64,000 nt of DNA from Mycolicibacterium celeriflavum (GCF_010731795.1 NZ_AP022591.1:3658001-3722000); one strand, 5' to 3'; shown: positions 1-10,458, counted from the stretch's first letter. The notes: generated by a model not told the origin, from the sequence alone. Made by a program: numbers and translations.

Positions 1-354
1 GCAAGCGGTGTAGTACCTGCCCGGCTCGAGCAGCTGCACGACCAGTTTGCGCTGCAGGCCGGGGGCGATGTTCCCCACTTCGCCCATGACCCGGTCACCG
101 GCGCCGTAGAGGTAGAACTCGGTGACCGCAGTGCCGTGGTTGGTGATCACGAACGTGGTCGTGCCGGTGCCTGCGGAGGCCTTCGACAGCTGACATGATT
201 CATCGCCGGCCGCCACGGTGATCTCACTGCTGTCGGGCTTGCCATCAGGAACCGTCGGCTTGGGCGCGCACCCGGACATGAACATTGCGGTGAGGCCGAC
301 CACTACGACGGCAGCGGTCAACCCCGCTTTTGCGTTGTGCGCAACGCGAGCCAT
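1..354 (-). CDS. efeO: Iron uptake lipoprotein EfeO, 5' part (cut by window edge)
   Basis: Reading leftwards from the ATG at 354, 118 codons are visible before the window ends. The protein opens with a lipoprotein signal peptide: a basic start, a hydrophobic stretch, and the lipobox FMSGC with the lipidated Cys near residue 29. After it comes a cupredoxin-like segment (TTFVITNHGTAVTEFYLYG) typical of the N-terminal domain of EfeO. That protein is the extracytoplasmic component of the EfeUOB ferrous/ferric uptake system. The M75 peptidase-like domain expected downstream lies outside the window. The gene is divergent from the BcsB-like gene at 538. The EfeO assignment is family recognition from a partial protein; another cupredoxin lipoprotein is possible. 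Confidence 0.75.
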   Translation of the reverse strand, partial: MARVAHNAKAGLTAAVVVVGLTAMFMSGCAPKPTVPDGKPDSSEITVAAGDESCQLSKASAGTGTTTFVITNHGTAVTEFYLYGAGDRVMGEVGNIAPGLQRKLVVQLLEPGRYYTAC

Positions 355-537
355 GTCATGGACCTTTCCGAGCAGTTCGGACACCCACCACCAGATAACC
401 AAGCCAACAGCAAAATTGCAGCATTGCGAGAAACGAGTGCTGGTCGGCCAATTGCCAGTCAGTCAACTGTGCCCGCCGGTACTATCCGATCCCGGTTGGG
501 ATTACCAGCCGGGACATCCGAAAGCAGGTCGAACAGC

Positions 538-2508
538 GTGCACCCGCTGAGCCGCAGCATCCTGGCGCGCGTGCTGCTGTCGGCGATGTTGGTGCTCCTG
601 CCGGCAGTGGGCGCCGGGCTGCTCATGGCTACCGCGCACGCGCAGCCACCCCCGCCAGACCAGCCGAGCCTCACGTTGCCCTGGCAGGAACTCGGACTCA
701 GTTCCGAGATCTTTCTCGATCCTGATCACCCGTCGAGCTTCACCATGCCGGTCCCCACCGGGCTGACCGCCGTGCGGTTGAGCGGCACCATCGCCGCGCC
801 CCTGAACATCGATGCCGGCACCCTCGTGATCACAGGCAACGGCAACCTCCTCGCGGCGATCGATCTGCCCCCGGGGGCGACCAGTAGGCCCGCAACACCA
901 CTCGACGTCGACCTTTCGGCAGCAGGCGGGGGTGGTTCGTCGGTCGACCTCACGTTCGACATTCGGCCACGCTTCGATCCGCAATACTGCGGGCCACGAC
1001 GGCAGTTGGTGTTGAACAACCTTGCAACAGTCTTCACCGGGATCGAGGTCGCTCCGACGACGATCGCGAACTTCTTCCCGACGGTCCTGCAGCGCGCCAC
1101 GATCTTCACACCGACTGATGCCGACGCCGATGAACAACAAGCGGTGCTGTTGCTGGTCTCCACGTTGGCGCGGCTCTACCAGAACCAGCCGATGGTCATC
1201 AGTGTCGTCAACCAACCCCGTGGCGCGACGCCGCCGCCGGCTGATCAGCTGGCGCGCACGATCCTCGTAGAGAAGGGCGGTACCGCCGGCCTGAAGGTCG
1301 AAAACCGCGACACCCCAGAGGTATTCCTTCGAGTCTCCGGCAGCGGTGGCGAGCTGTCGACCCAGGTGTCGCTGCTTGCCAATCAGCTTCAGGCGCTGGC
1401 GCAGGTGGACACGGTCCGGGTGGAGCAGGCAGAGTCTCCAGCCGCCGCGCCGAGCGGTGACACGATGACGTTCCGCCAGTTGAACATCGAAGGCCAAACC
1501 GACGTCATTTGGACCAGCAGCCTGTCGGTCGGCGTCGACCGTGCCTCACTCGGGTCGGATCGCGTCGATGGCGTGCAGGTGCATCTGCTTGCCGATTACA
1601 CACCCGTGGCCAGAGACGACGCAGCATCGGTGGTGATCCGGTCCGGCGGGGTGGTTGTCTATCGAGCGGCGCTCGACAACACCGGTCTGCTGGATGCGAC
1701 CTTCGATCTGGACAGCGAGAAGATCGGTCAATTCGTCGACCTCGATATCGCCCTCACCTACACCCCGCGCGAAACCTGTGGAGCACTCATTGCGCCCCTC
1801 ACCTTCCAAGTCGATCCGCGCTCGACCTTGACCGTGCACCGCGGTGGCCCCCCGCTGCACGGTTTCGGCGCCGCACCATCGGAGTTCAGCCCCAGTTTCA
1901 TGGTCGCGATGGACGGGACCGGCCCCAATCAGCTGGCCTACGTCGCCCGGCTGGTCGCGTCGATGGCGCGTTCCTCCAGCAAACCACTTTCGCCACAAGT
2001 GGTAGATCTCAACACTGCCGCCGCCGCCAGCACGGGGGCGCTGATCGTGGCCAATGCCGAGGCGCTGAAAGAGACCGCTCTTGACCCGCCTATCAGTGGT
2101 GACGGCACGACGGTAGAGGTCGGAGTGCCCACCGAGGTCCGTGTGGACATAGCCGGTGGCCTCGGGTCGATTCAGGCCTTCGCCGACCAGCCTCGGAATC
2201 GGTCGGTCATCCTCGTCACGACGACGGCCGCCTGGACACTGGTCGACCCGCTGTTCAGCTATCTCGGCGGCTTGAATGATGACCTGTCTGCGCTGAAGGG
2301 CGATGTGCTCTTCGCCGGTGCGGCGGGTGAGCCGACGAATCTCGCCATCCGAACTACTGGGGACGCCTCCGATACCGCGGAATCGCCGCAGTCGCTGAGT
2401 CGATCGATCGCGATAGGCGCAGCAGTCGCGGTGGTTGCCGTCATCGCGATGGCCGCGGCGGTGCTGTGGTCGAGAAGGCGTCGCACCAGCAGAGGTTCGG
2501 CCGACTAG
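538..2508 (+). CDS. BcsB-like exported, membrane-anchored protein
   Basis: About 656 aa from the GTG at 538. The open frame extends upstream to 337, but those codons overlap efeO and do not look like protein, whereas the GTG immediately precedes a signal peptide (LARVLLSAMLVLLPAVGAG ... AHA). The mature part is a beta-rich ectodomain, ending in one transmembrane helix (about the last 40 residues) followed by an RRRR cytoplasmic tail. This layout, and segments such as the jelly-roll-like start (VRLSGTIAAPLNIDAGTLVI) and the C-G-P-R-R-Q-L-V-L-N-N stretch, resemble the cellulose-synthase regulatory subunit BcsB. No BcsA is adjacent, so a role in cellulose or another surface glycan is inference. 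Its neighbour galU supplies UDP-glucose, the substrate of such synthases. Its stop overlaps the galU stop. Confidence 0.7.
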   Translation: MHPLSRSILARVLLSAMLVLLPAVGAGLLMATAHAQPPPPDQPSLTLPWQELGLSSEIFLDPDHPSSFTMPVPTGLTAVRLSGTIAAPLNIDAGTLVITGNGNLLAAIDLPPGATSRPATPLDVDLSAAGGGGSSVDLTFDIRPRFDPQYCGPRRQLVLNNLATVFTGIEVAPTTIANFFPTVLQRATIFTPTDADADEQQAVLLLVSTLARLYQNQPMVISVVNQPRGATPPPADQLARTILVEKGGTAGLKVENRDTPEVFLRVSGSGGELSTQVSLLANQLQALAQVDTVRVEQAESPAAAPSGDTMTFRQLNIEGQTDVIWTSSLSVGVDRASLGSDRVDGVQVHLLADYTPVARDDAASVVIRSGGVVVYRAALDNTGLLDATFDLDSEKIGQFVDLDIALTYTPRETCGALIAPLTFQVDPRSTLTVHRGGPPLHGFGAAPSEFSPSFMVAMDGTGPNQLAYVARLVASMARSSSKPLSPQVVDLNTAAAASTGALIVANAEALKETALDPPISGDGTTVEVGVPTEVRVDIAGGLGSIQAFADQPRNRSVILVTTTAAWTLVDPLFSYLGGLNDDLSALKGDVLFAGAAGEPTNLAIRTTGDASDTAESPQSLSRSIAIGAAVAVVAVIAMAAAVLWSRRRRTSRGSAD

Positions 2509-3461
2509 GTGGGAGCCTCGCGCGGCGGGCCCTCGATCTCGTTTGCCAGGGTGTGCAGCAGCGGGCCTTCGAGCTGGGCTGCCAGCTTCCGTAGCACCGG
2601 CCCGTATTCAGGATGGGTCAGGGCGAATGCGAACTGCGCGACCAGGTAGTCGGATGGATTGCCGGTGTCACACCAGTGTCCCTGGATCACCTGACCGTAG
2701 ACGGCATGGTCCTTGGCGTAGGTGTTGATCGCGTCGGTCAGGTAGATCTCACCCGTGTGGGCCTGCTCGTACCAGCGTTTCGTCTGCTCACGCAGCTCGT
2801 CGACGACGCCGGGTGTGATGACATAGCCGCCGATGGCGGCGTACTCCGACGGAGCCTCCTGTGGCTGTGGTTTCTCGACGATTCCTGTGACCCGCAGCAA
2901 CCCGCCGTCGAGATCCTCTTTGATGATCGGCACGCCGTACCGGCGTGAGTTCTCCGGCGCCATCGGCATCAGCGCCAGAACTGGGGACGCGGTCTGTTCG
3001 TAGGCCCTGATCAGTTGCTGGGCTCGGGGCACCTCGGCGACGAAGACGTCGTCCGGCCAGAGGACCAGGACCGGCTCGTCACCGAACGAGCGTGAGGCGT
3101 TGAGCACCGGGGTGCCGTTGCCGTACGGACCGTACTGGTAGAGGTACGTGATATGCCCGTGCTGGGACAATCTGCCGACGTCCTCGACCGCGTCGGCGTA
3201 CGCCTCCTTGCCGTCCGCGCGCAGTTGGTCGACCAGCGCCGGATTGGGTCGAAAGTGCTCCTGTATCAGGGTCTTTCCACCCGACACCACAATCATTATG
3301 TCGGTGATGCCGGAGTTGATCAGCTCGCGCACAGTGTGTTCGATGACAGGCTTGTCGCCGACCGGCAACATCTCCTTGGGGATCGCCTTGGTCATCGGCA
3401 ACAGGCGCGAACCGATGCCGGCCGCGGGAATGACCGCTTTGCGGATGGTCTGTCGCACCAT
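2505..3461 (-). CDS. galU: UTP--glucose-1-phosphate uridylyltransferase GalU
   Basis: 318 aa cytosolic enzyme making UDP-glucose and pyrophosphate from UTP and glucose-1-phosphate. UDP-glucose feeds trehalose, glycolipid and polysaccharide synthesis. Residues about 9-40 carry the nucleotidyltransferase signature (PAAGIGSRLLPMTKAIPKEM, then LPVGDKPVIEH). The VLWPDDVF region provides the metal-binding Asp, and VEKP follows later, as in GalU. Length is normal for the family. The gene is read from an ATG at 3461, divergent from ask. It converges on the BcsB-like gene, with both stop codons sharing the 4 bp CTAG at 2505-2508. Confidence 0.95.
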   Translation of the reverse strand: MVRQTIRKAVIPAAGIGSRLLPMTKAIPKEMLPVGDKPVIEHTVRELINSGITDIMIVVSGGKTLIQEHFRPNPALVDQLRADGKEAYADAVEDVGRLSQHGHITYLYQYGPYGNGTPVLNASRSFGDEPVLVLWPDDVFVAEVPRAQQLIRAYEQTASPVLALMPMAPENSRRYGVPIIKEDLDGGLLRVTGIVEKPQPQEAPSEYAAIGGYVITPGVVDELREQTKRWYEQAHTGEIYLTDAINTYAKDHAVYGQVIQGHWCDTGNPSDYLVAQFAFALTHPEYGPVLRKLAAQLEGPLLHTLANEIEGPPREAPT

Positions 3462-3692
3462 GTGTGCCTCGCTCAGTCAGGCTTGGCGGCCGGGAGTCAG
3501 ATCGTGAGCAGTATCTGCCGCAAGTTCCGCGCATATCCTATTCACCGCACGGCGACATTTTGGTGATGCTGGCGTGGCCGGCCGACCGCTCGGTGCGCCG
3601 GGCACGTCCGCCGAATCACCGGCGGAAAAAATCGCGCGCACGTCTCCCTTATCCTTGTTGGGACTCAATCCCGGCTTGTTGAGAGGTAGACA
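3462..3692. promoter_or_regulatory. Divergent galU/ask intergenic region
   Basis: 231 bp separate the two start codons and must hold promoters for both. A GAGAGG Shine-Dalgarno at about 3679-3684 serves the ask GTG. TATCCT-like hexamers occur at about 3534 and 3650, but I cannot assign them with confidence. I saw no riboswitch-like fold. Confidence 0.4.
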
Positions 3693-4958
<1,266 letters not shown>

Positions 4959-4960
4959 CC

Positions 4961-6019
4961 ATGGTAGCCATAGGCTTACAGATAGGCATTGTGGGTGCGA
5001 CCGGTCAGGTCGGCCAGGTGATGCGGAACCTGTTGGAAGAGCGCGACTTTCCGGCTTCCTCGGTGCGCTTCTTCGCATCGGCGCGGTCGCAGGGCAAGAA
5101 GCTCTCTTTCCGCGGCCAGGAGATCGAGGTCGAGGACGCCGCCACCGCCGATCCCGCGGGCCTGGACATCGCGTTGTTCTCCGCGGGCGCGACGATGTCG
5201 CGTGTGCAGGCGCCGCGGTTCGCCGAGGCCGGCGCGGTGGTGATCGACAACTCGTCGGCGTGGCGCAAGGACCCTGACGTGCCGCTGGTCGTCAGCGAGG
5301 TGAACTTCGCGAGAGATGTCGGGCGCAGAGCCCGCACTCTCAAGCGAGGCATCATCGCGAACCCGAACTGCACCACGATGGCCGCGATGCCGGTGCTCAA
5401 GCCGTTGCACGACGAAGCGGGCCTGGTGCGGATGATCGCGTCGACCTACCAGGCGGTGTCGGGCAGCGGCATCGCCGGCGTCGACGAGTTGTTCAGCCAG
5501 GTCAGCGCGGTCGCCGCCAACAGCAGGGATTTGGTGGCCGACGGTGGCGCGCTGGACTTCCCGGCGCCGTCGAAGTATGTGGCGCCCATCGCGTTCAACG
5601 TCGTCCCGCTGGCGGGTTCGTACGTCGACGACGACTCCGGGGAGACCGACGAAGACCAGAAGCTGCGCAACGAGAGCCGCAAGATCCTGGGTATCCCGGA
5701 CCTTGCGGTCAGCGGGACCTGCGTGCGGGTCCCGGTGTACACGGGCCATTCGCTGTCGTTGAACCTCGAGTTTGCCCAACCGCTTTCGGTGCAGCGCGCC
5801 ACCGAATTGCTGGGATCGGCCCCGGGTGTGAAGCTCGTCGACGTTCCGACGCCGCTGGCAGCCGCCGGTGTGGACGACTCGCTGGTCGGCCGGATCCGCC
5901 AGGATTTCGGTGTGCCCGACGGGCGTGGGCTGGCGCTGTTCGTATCCGGCGACAACCTTCGGAAGGGCGCGGCACTCAACACCATTCAGATCGCCGAGCT
6001 GCTGGCCGCGGAACTCTGA
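4961..6019 (+). CDS. asd: Aspartate-semialdehyde dehydrogenase
   Basis: 352 aa. Reduces aspartyl-4-phosphate (the ask product) to aspartate-4-semialdehyde with NADPH, the branch point to DAP/lysine, methionine and threonine. The Rossmann motif GIVGATGQVGQ is near residue 9. The nucleophilic Cys137 lies in ANPNCTTM, and the GSGIAGV and GHSLSL segments (catalytic His) are present. The start ATG is 2 bp after the ask stop, indicating one transcript. The first residues MVAIGLQ are slightly longer than homologues I recall, so an internal start cannot be ruled out. Confidence 0.96.
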   Translation: MVAIGLQIGIVGATGQVGQVMRNLLEERDFPASSVRFFASARSQGKKLSFRGQEIEVEDAATADPAGLDIALFSAGATMSRVQAPRFAEAGAVVIDNSSAWRKDPDVPLVVSEVNFARDVGRRARTLKRGIIANPNCTTMAAMPVLKPLHDEAGLVRMIASTYQAVSGSGIAGVDELFSQVSAVAANSRDLVADGGALDFPAPSKYVAPIAFNVVPLAGSYVDDDSGETDEDQKLRNESRKILGIPDLAVSGTCVRVPVYTGHSLSLNLEFAQPLSVQRATELLGSAPGVKLVDVPTPLAAAGVDDSLVGRIRQDFGVPDGRGLALFVSGDNLRKGAALNTIQIAELLAAEL

Positions 6020-6056
6020 TTTGCGTCGAAACCGACGTTCGGGTGGAAATGCGCGA

Positions 6057-7187
6057 GTGATTTCCGCCATTTCGTCGGTCTCGTCGTTCACCGCGGGCTC
6101 GGTTGTCGCGGTTGCCATCTTGTCCGCCGCACCCGCCCATGCACAGCCGGCGCCGATTCCCGACCCGGTGCTACCGCCGCTGGGGCCAGGACAGGTGATC
6201 CGGATCGGCCCGACGGCCGGAACCGGCACGCCGACACGTGATTACGGCGTCGGTGCCACGGATCTGTGCGAGTTCGTGGAGTTTCCCAGCGGCATCCTGC
6301 AGGTGTGCGGCGACAGCTTCGCCGGCCAGGGTGTCGGCTACGGTGGCTGGTTCTCGCCGATCGCGCTGCACGTCGAGACGGATTCGATCGACGACCCGAC
6401 CGGCGTGCGCTATGACGGCGTGACGGGCACTGACCGCCCGCTGCTCGCCGACCCGACGCCGGCGGGCATGTCGCAGTTGCCTGCCGGGGTGGTGCAGATC
6501 AACCGCGAGAACTACATGATGATCACGACGGTGCGTGAGCTGGAGCCGGAGTCGTCGCGGTTGGTGAAATCCGATCCGGCGCAAGGTAGTTGGCCGACGG
6601 TGGACGGATCGGAACGAGCGGCTTCATACGAGGGGGGCCGGCAGTCGCAGATCAGCGGCTACTACGATCCGATCCCGCGGCCCGATTCGCCAACCGGATG
6701 GGTCTACATCGTGGCCGACAACTTCGACCGCAGTGCGTCGCTGACCCTGTACCGCGTTCCACCCGAGGCGTTCGAGGACCGGTCCAGCTGGCAGGGCTGG
6801 TCGGACGTTTCGGGTTGGGGGAATCCGCCGACGCCGCTGTGGCCGGACGCGGTGGGCGAGATGAGCATCCGGCAGATCGACGGCAAGACCGTGCTGTCGT
6901 ACTTCAACGCCACCACCGGCAACATGGAGATGCGCGTGGCCGACGATCCGACTGGGCTGGGCACCGCGCCGGTGACGACCGTCGTCGTCGCGACCGAGTG
7001 GCCCGATCCGGTGGACCATCTCGGGCCGCCGGAGAACAACCGGCTGGCTCAACCGTACGGCGGATACATCTCGCCGGGCTCGACGCTGGACGAGGTCCGG
7101 GTGTTCGTCAGCCAGTGGAACACCGGCCCACGCGGCGGGTCGCCGTACCGGGTGATCCAGTTCGCGGTCAACCCGTTCAAGCCGTAG
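6057..7187 (+). CDS. Secreted DUF4185 domain protein
   Basis: 376 aa from the GTG at 6057, preceded by GGGTGGAA. A TTG at 6021 is an in-frame alternative. An N-terminal signal peptide ends at about APAHAQ, so the protein is exported. The rest looks like the DUF4185 beta-propeller-type fold, with repeated aromatic/Gly segments (YGGWFSPI, GWVYIVADNFDR, YGGYISPGS). Its place directly after asd matches Rv3707c in M. tuberculosis. The function is unknown. A glycan-binding or hydrolysing role is only suggested by fold relatives. Confidence 0.75.
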   Translation: MISAISSVSSFTAGSVVAVAILSAAPAHAQPAPIPDPVLPPLGPGQVIRIGPTAGTGTPTRDYGVGATDLCEFVEFPSGILQVCGDSFAGQGVGYGGWFSPIALHVETDSIDDPTGVRYDGVTGTDRPLLADPTPAGMSQLPAGVVQINRENYMMITTVRELEPESSRLVKSDPAQGSWPTVDGSERAASYEGGRQSQISGYYDPIPRPDSPTGWVYIVADNFDRSASLTLYRVPPEAFEDRSSWQGWSDVSGWGNPPTPLWPDAVGEMSIRQIDGKTVLSYFNATTGNMEMRVADDPTGLGTAPVTTVVVATEWPDPVDHLGPPENNRLAQPYGGYISPGSTLDEVRVFVSQWNTGPRGGSPYRVIQFAVNPFKP

Positions 7188-7262
7188 CCAGCGGGCGCAT
7201 TCACAGCCCGCTCACAGGTGGCGCATGACCGGCACATCGGAACTGCCCGCAAGATGGCAGCC

Positions 7263-7676
7263 ATGAGTCAAACACCTAGCGAACCTGGAACCGAACCCGT
7301 CGTCACCGCACCCCCGCACGATCCCGTGGCCCCGACCGGGCGTGAGGAATCGCGCCGCTCCCGACTCGGCGCCGTCGCCGCCTGGGTCGGCATCGTCGCC
7401 GGCGTGGTCTTCGTCGTCGCGGTGATCTTCTTCTCCGGTTTCATCATCGGCACGCACTCCGGCGGTCACCACCGCGGCGGCCACCACGGTGGCCACGACC
7501 GTGACGCCGCGATCTTTCACCGTGGCCCGCCGCCGGGATTCCCGATGGGGCCGCGCGCTGAATTCGAGCGTCCGCCGTTCGGTGGTCCGGGCGGCGCGGA
7601 TGGCCCGCGGTTTCATCCGCCTCAGCAGCCGCAGTCGCCCGAGGCACCTACCACGACTGCGCCAGCGCGTCCGTAA
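7263..7676 (+). CDS. Small Pro/His/Gly-rich single-pass membrane protein
   Basis: About 137 aa from the ATG at 7263 (MSQTPSEPGTEP). It has a short acidic/Pro N-terminus, one transmembrane helix (about residues 38-62, AAWVGIVAGVVFVVAVIFFS), then a His/Gly-rich run (GGHHRGGHHGGHD) and a Pro-rich tail. The His-rich segment could bind metal, which would suit a neighbourhood with EfeO and catalase, but this is speculation. The position corresponds to the proline-rich Rv3706c-type protein. A strong hairpin terminator follows. Confidence 0.65.
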   Translation: MSQTPSEPGTEPVVTAPPHDPVAPTGREESRRSRLGAVAAWVGIVAGVVFVVAVIFFSGFIIGTHSGGHHRGGHHGGHDRDAAIFHRGPPPGFPMGPRAEFERPPFGGPGGADGPRFHPPQQPQSPEAPTTTAPARP

Positions 7677-7687
7677 CGACGTTCGAA

Positions 7688-7719
7688 CTCGAGGGCCCGG
7701 TGTTTGCCGGGCCCTCGAG
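7688..7719 (+). terminator. Perfect 13-bp hairpin terminator
   Basis: CTCGAGGGCCCGG (7688-7700) and its exact reverse complement (7707-7719) enclose a TGTTTG loop, 12 bp after the Pro-rich protein's stop. There is no T-run, as is usual for mycobacterial terminators. It separates the ask-asd transcription unit from the catalase gene. Confidence 0.8.
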
Positions 7720-7850
7720 CCGGCCCAGGGCTCCGAGCGGCGCCGCCGAAAGCACCCTCGGCGCGATGTTTTGGATCGACGCGCTCAGGGGACCATCACC
7801 TTGAAGGAGGCGGTGCAGCCCGCTGCCGCCCGATTCGAGGAGTGACGCCC

Positions 7851-9311
7851 ATGAGCGACAAGTACACGACCAATGACGCAGGTAATCCGGCACCCAGCGA
7901 TGACAATTCGCTGACCGTCGGGCCGGACGGCCCGATCCTTCTGCAGGACCACTACCTGATCGAGCAAATGGCGAACTTCAACCGGGAGCGCATCCCGGAG
8001 CGCCAGCCACACGCCAAGGGTGCCGGCGCGTTCGGCCACTTCGAGGTGACCAACGACGTCAGCCGCTACACCAGGGCGGCGGTGTTCCAGCCGGGCGCGA
8101 AGACCGAGATGGTGGCCAGGTTCTCCACCGTGGCAGGTGAGCGCGGCAGCCCTGACACGTGGCGCGACCCGCGCGGGTTCGCGCTGAAGTTCTACACGTC
8201 AGAGGGCAACCTCGACCTGGTCTGCAACAACACGCCCGTCTTCTTCATGCGCGACCCGTTGAAGTTCCAGCACTTCATCCGTTCGCAGAAGCGCCAGCAG
8301 AAGAACAACCTGCGCAGCAACCACATGCAGTGGGACTTTTGGAGTCTCTCCCCGGAGTCGGCGCATCAGGTCACCTGGCTGATGGGCGACCGGGGCATCC
8401 CGAAGACATGGCGGCACATGAACGGCTACGGCAGCCACACCTACAGCTGGAGCAACGCCGACGGCGAGATCTTCTGGGTGAAGTACCACTTCAAGACCGA
8501 CCAGGGCGTGGAGTTCCTGACCCAGGAGGATGCCGACCGGCTGGTGGGCGAAGACACCGACTTCCACACCAGAGACCTCTATGAGGCGATTGAGCGGGGT
8601 GAGCACCCGAGCTGGTCGCTGAAGGTGCAGATCATGCCGTTCGAAGAGGCAAAAACCTACCGGTTCAATCCCTTTGACCTGACCAAGGTGTGGCCGCACG
8701 GCGACTATCCGCTGATCGACGTCGGCAAGATGACGCTCAACCGCAACGTCACCGATTTCCACACCGAGATGGAGCAGGCGGCGTTCGAGCCGAACAACAT
8801 CGTGCCCGGTACCGGGTTGAGCCCGGACAAGATGCTGCTGGCCCGTGGCTTCTCCTACGCCGACGCGCATAGGGCTCGGCTCGGAGTCAACTACAAGCAG
8901 ATCCCCGTCAACTCGCCGCACGTGGAGGTGAACAGCTACTCCAAGGACGGCGTTATGCGGGTGCAGAACGTCACCGACCCGGTGTACGCACCCAATTCCT
9001 ACGGTGGTCCGCAGGCCGACGAGGCCCGAGCCGCCGAGGTGCGCTGGATGTCCGACGGCGACATGGTCCGCGCGGCCTATACGCTGCGTCAAGACGACGA
9101 CGATTGGGGCCAACCCGGCACGCTGGTGCGCGACGTACTTGATGACGCCGCGCGAGAACGCTTGGTCCACAACATCGTCGGCCACCTGTCCGACGGAGTG
9201 CAGGAACCGGTGCTGTCCCGGGCGTTCGAGTACTGGCGCAACGTCGACGCCGATCTCGGCAAGAAGGTCGAAGAAGGAGTGCGGGCCGCGCTGAACGGAA
9301 GCGGGGCGTAG
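7851..9311 (+). CDS. katA: Heme catalase, small-subunit (clade 3-like) type
   Basis: 486 aa from the ATG at 7851, with GAGGAG at 7837-7842 as ribosome site. Dismutates hydrogen peroxide to water and oxygen in the cytoplasm. The distal active-site His54 lies in ERQPHAKGAGAFG, the distal Asn in DLVCNNTPVFF, and the heme-ligand Tyr in RGFSYADAHRARLG. The roughly 480-residue length without a C-terminal flavodoxin-like domain indicates a small-subunit monofunctional catalase. The Ohr gene follows in the same orientation, so the two may form a peroxide-defence unit. No peroxide regulator gene is adjacent. The katA symbol is by family convention only. Confidence 0.93.
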   Translation: MSDKYTTNDAGNPAPSDDNSLTVGPDGPILLQDHYLIEQMANFNRERIPERQPHAKGAGAFGHFEVTNDVSRYTRAAVFQPGAKTEMVARFSTVAGERGSPDTWRDPRGFALKFYTSEGNLDLVCNNTPVFFMRDPLKFQHFIRSQKRQQKNNLRSNHMQWDFWSLSPESAHQVTWLMGDRGIPKTWRHMNGYGSHTYSWSNADGEIFWVKYHFKTDQGVEFLTQEDADRLVGEDTDFHTRDLYEAIERGEHPSWSLKVQIMPFEEAKTYRFNPFDLTKVWPHGDYPLIDVGKMTLNRNVTDFHTEMEQAAFEPNNIVPGTGLSPDKMLLARGFSYADAHRARLGVNYKQIPVNSPHVEVNSYSKDGVMRVQNVTDPVYAPNSYGGPQADEARAAEVRWMSDGDMVRAAYTLRQDDDDWGQPGTLVRDVLDDAARERLVHNIVGHLSDGVQEPVLSRAFEYWRNVDADLGKKVEEGVRAALNGSGA

Positions 9312-9374
9312 CCGTCCGCAGCGCTACCGAAGGGGCGTCTTGCCGTCTGCGGCGAGGCTGGCATGATCGAGCCT

Positions 9375-9803
9375 ATGAGCATTGAAGTCGTTTTCACCTC
9401 TGAGTCAACCGCAACCGGTGGCGGCCGCGAAGGCCACGTCAAGTCCTCGACCGGCAAGATCGATCTGGGCACGAACCACCCCAAGGAGATGGGTGGGAGC
9501 GGAGAGGGCACCAATCCCGAAGAGTTGTTCTCCGCCGGCTACGCCGCGTGCTTCCTCGGCGCGCTGCGGCTGGTGGCGAAGAACGACGACGTCAAGCTGG
9601 ACGACGCGACCGGCATCACCGCCCAGGTCGGCTTCGGCAAGGATCCCGAGGGCGGCTTCGGCATCAACGCGCACCTGATCGGCTACCTGCCCGGCCTCGA
9701 GCAGAGCGCGGCCGACGACCTGATGAACAAGGCGCATCAGGTCTGCCCGTACTCGAAGGCCACCCGCGGCAACATCGACGTCAAGCTGTCGGCGAAGGTC
9801 TGA
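9375..9803 (+). CDS. ohr: Organic hydroperoxide resistance protein (Ohr/OsmC family)
   Basis: 142 aa from the ATG at 9375 (MSIEVVFTSES). An ATG at 9363 gives four more residues and cannot be excluded. Ohr reduces organic and lipid hydroperoxides with dithiols. The two redox cysteines are present: Cys59 in GYAACFLGAL and Cys124 in the CPYSKATRGNIDV motif. The EGTNPEELFSAGYAAC block is diagnostic of the Ohr branch. It lies about 60 bp after the catalase gene. No OhrR-type MarR regulator is visible nearby. Confidence 0.93.
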   Translation: MSIEVVFTSESTATGGGREGHVKSSTGKIDLGTNHPKEMGGSGEGTNPEELFSAGYAACFLGALRLVAKNDDVKLDDATGITAQVGFGKDPEGGFGINAHLIGYLPGLEQSAADDLMNKAHQVCPYSKATRGNIDVKLSAKV

Positions 9804-9807
9804 GCCG

Positions 9808-10458
9808 GTGCGGATCGCCGCCCTAGCCGGCGTCGGTCTTGCGTTCGGAATGTCGATTGTGGCGCCTGCCGATGTCGCCGCGGCGCGTCCGTCGGATCCC
9901 GGCGTGGTGAACTACGCCGTGCTTCCCAAGGGCTCGGTGGGCAACATCGTCGGGACCACAATGCGATTCGAGACGACGTTCACTGATCCGCTGCAGTCGT
10001 TCCGCGTCGACAACCCGGTGTGCAACAACTGGGCCGACATCGGCTTGCCGGACGTCTACGCCGACCGGGACCTGGCGTCGTTCAACGGTGCCGTGACGCA
10101 GGAGTCGCCTACCGACGCGACGCATCTCGTCAAGCAGGCGGTCGGGGTGTTCGCGACGGCCGACGCGGCCGACCGGGCCTTCCGCCGCGTCGTCGACCGC
10201 ACCGTCGGCTGCAGCGGTCAGACCACCGCGATGCACCTGGACAACCTGCGCACCCAGGTCTGGACGTTCACCGGCGGGCCCGCCTCGGCGACGGACGCCG
10301 ACTGGGTCAAACAGGAAGCCGGCACGGATCGGCGCTGCTTCACCACCACCCGCAAGCGGGAGAACGTCCTGCTGCAGGCCAAGGTCTGCCAATCCGGTAA
10401 CGGCGGTCCCGCGGTGAACGTGCTGGCAGGAGCGATGCAGAACACGCTCGGCCAGTAG
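9808..10458 (+). CDS. Secreted sensor-domain (PknH-ectodomain-like) protein
   Basis: 216 aa from the GTG at 9808, only 4 bp after ohr. An N-terminal signal peptide (LAGVGLAFGMSIVAPADVAAA) points to export. The mature part resembles the extracellular PknH-type sensor domain found in many mycobacterial lipoproteins and kinases: paired cysteines (NPVCNNW, GCSGQ, RRCFTT, AKVCQ) probably form disulfides, and the VWTF segment precedes the third. It corresponds in position to Rv3705c, just upstream of egtA. The ligand is unknown. Confidence 0.7.
   Translation: MRIAALAGVGLAFGMSIVAPADVAAARPSDPGVVNYAVLPKGSVGNIVGTTMRFETTFTDPLQSFRVDNPVCNNWADIGLPDVYADRDLASFNGAVTQESPTDATHLVKQAVGVFATADAADRAFRRVVDRTVGCSGQTTAMHLDNLRTQVWTFTGGPASATDADWVKQEAGTDRRCFTTTRKRENVLLQAKVCQSGNGGPAVNVLAGAMQNTLGQ

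Noticed and set aside
502..1497. 331-codon minus-strand frame opposite the BcsB-like gene
   Set aside because: Arg/His-rich composition typical of antisense frames in high-GC DNA and no domain; the plus-strand protein has signal peptide and anchor.
4976..6229. 417-codon minus-strand frame opposite asd
   Set aside because: Lies wholly over asd and the start of the DUF4185 gene, which are well supported.
8199..9185. 328-codon minus-strand frame opposite the catalase gene
   Set aside because: It mirrors the wobble pattern of the catalase coding strand, has no recognisable domain, and the catalase on the other strand is certain.
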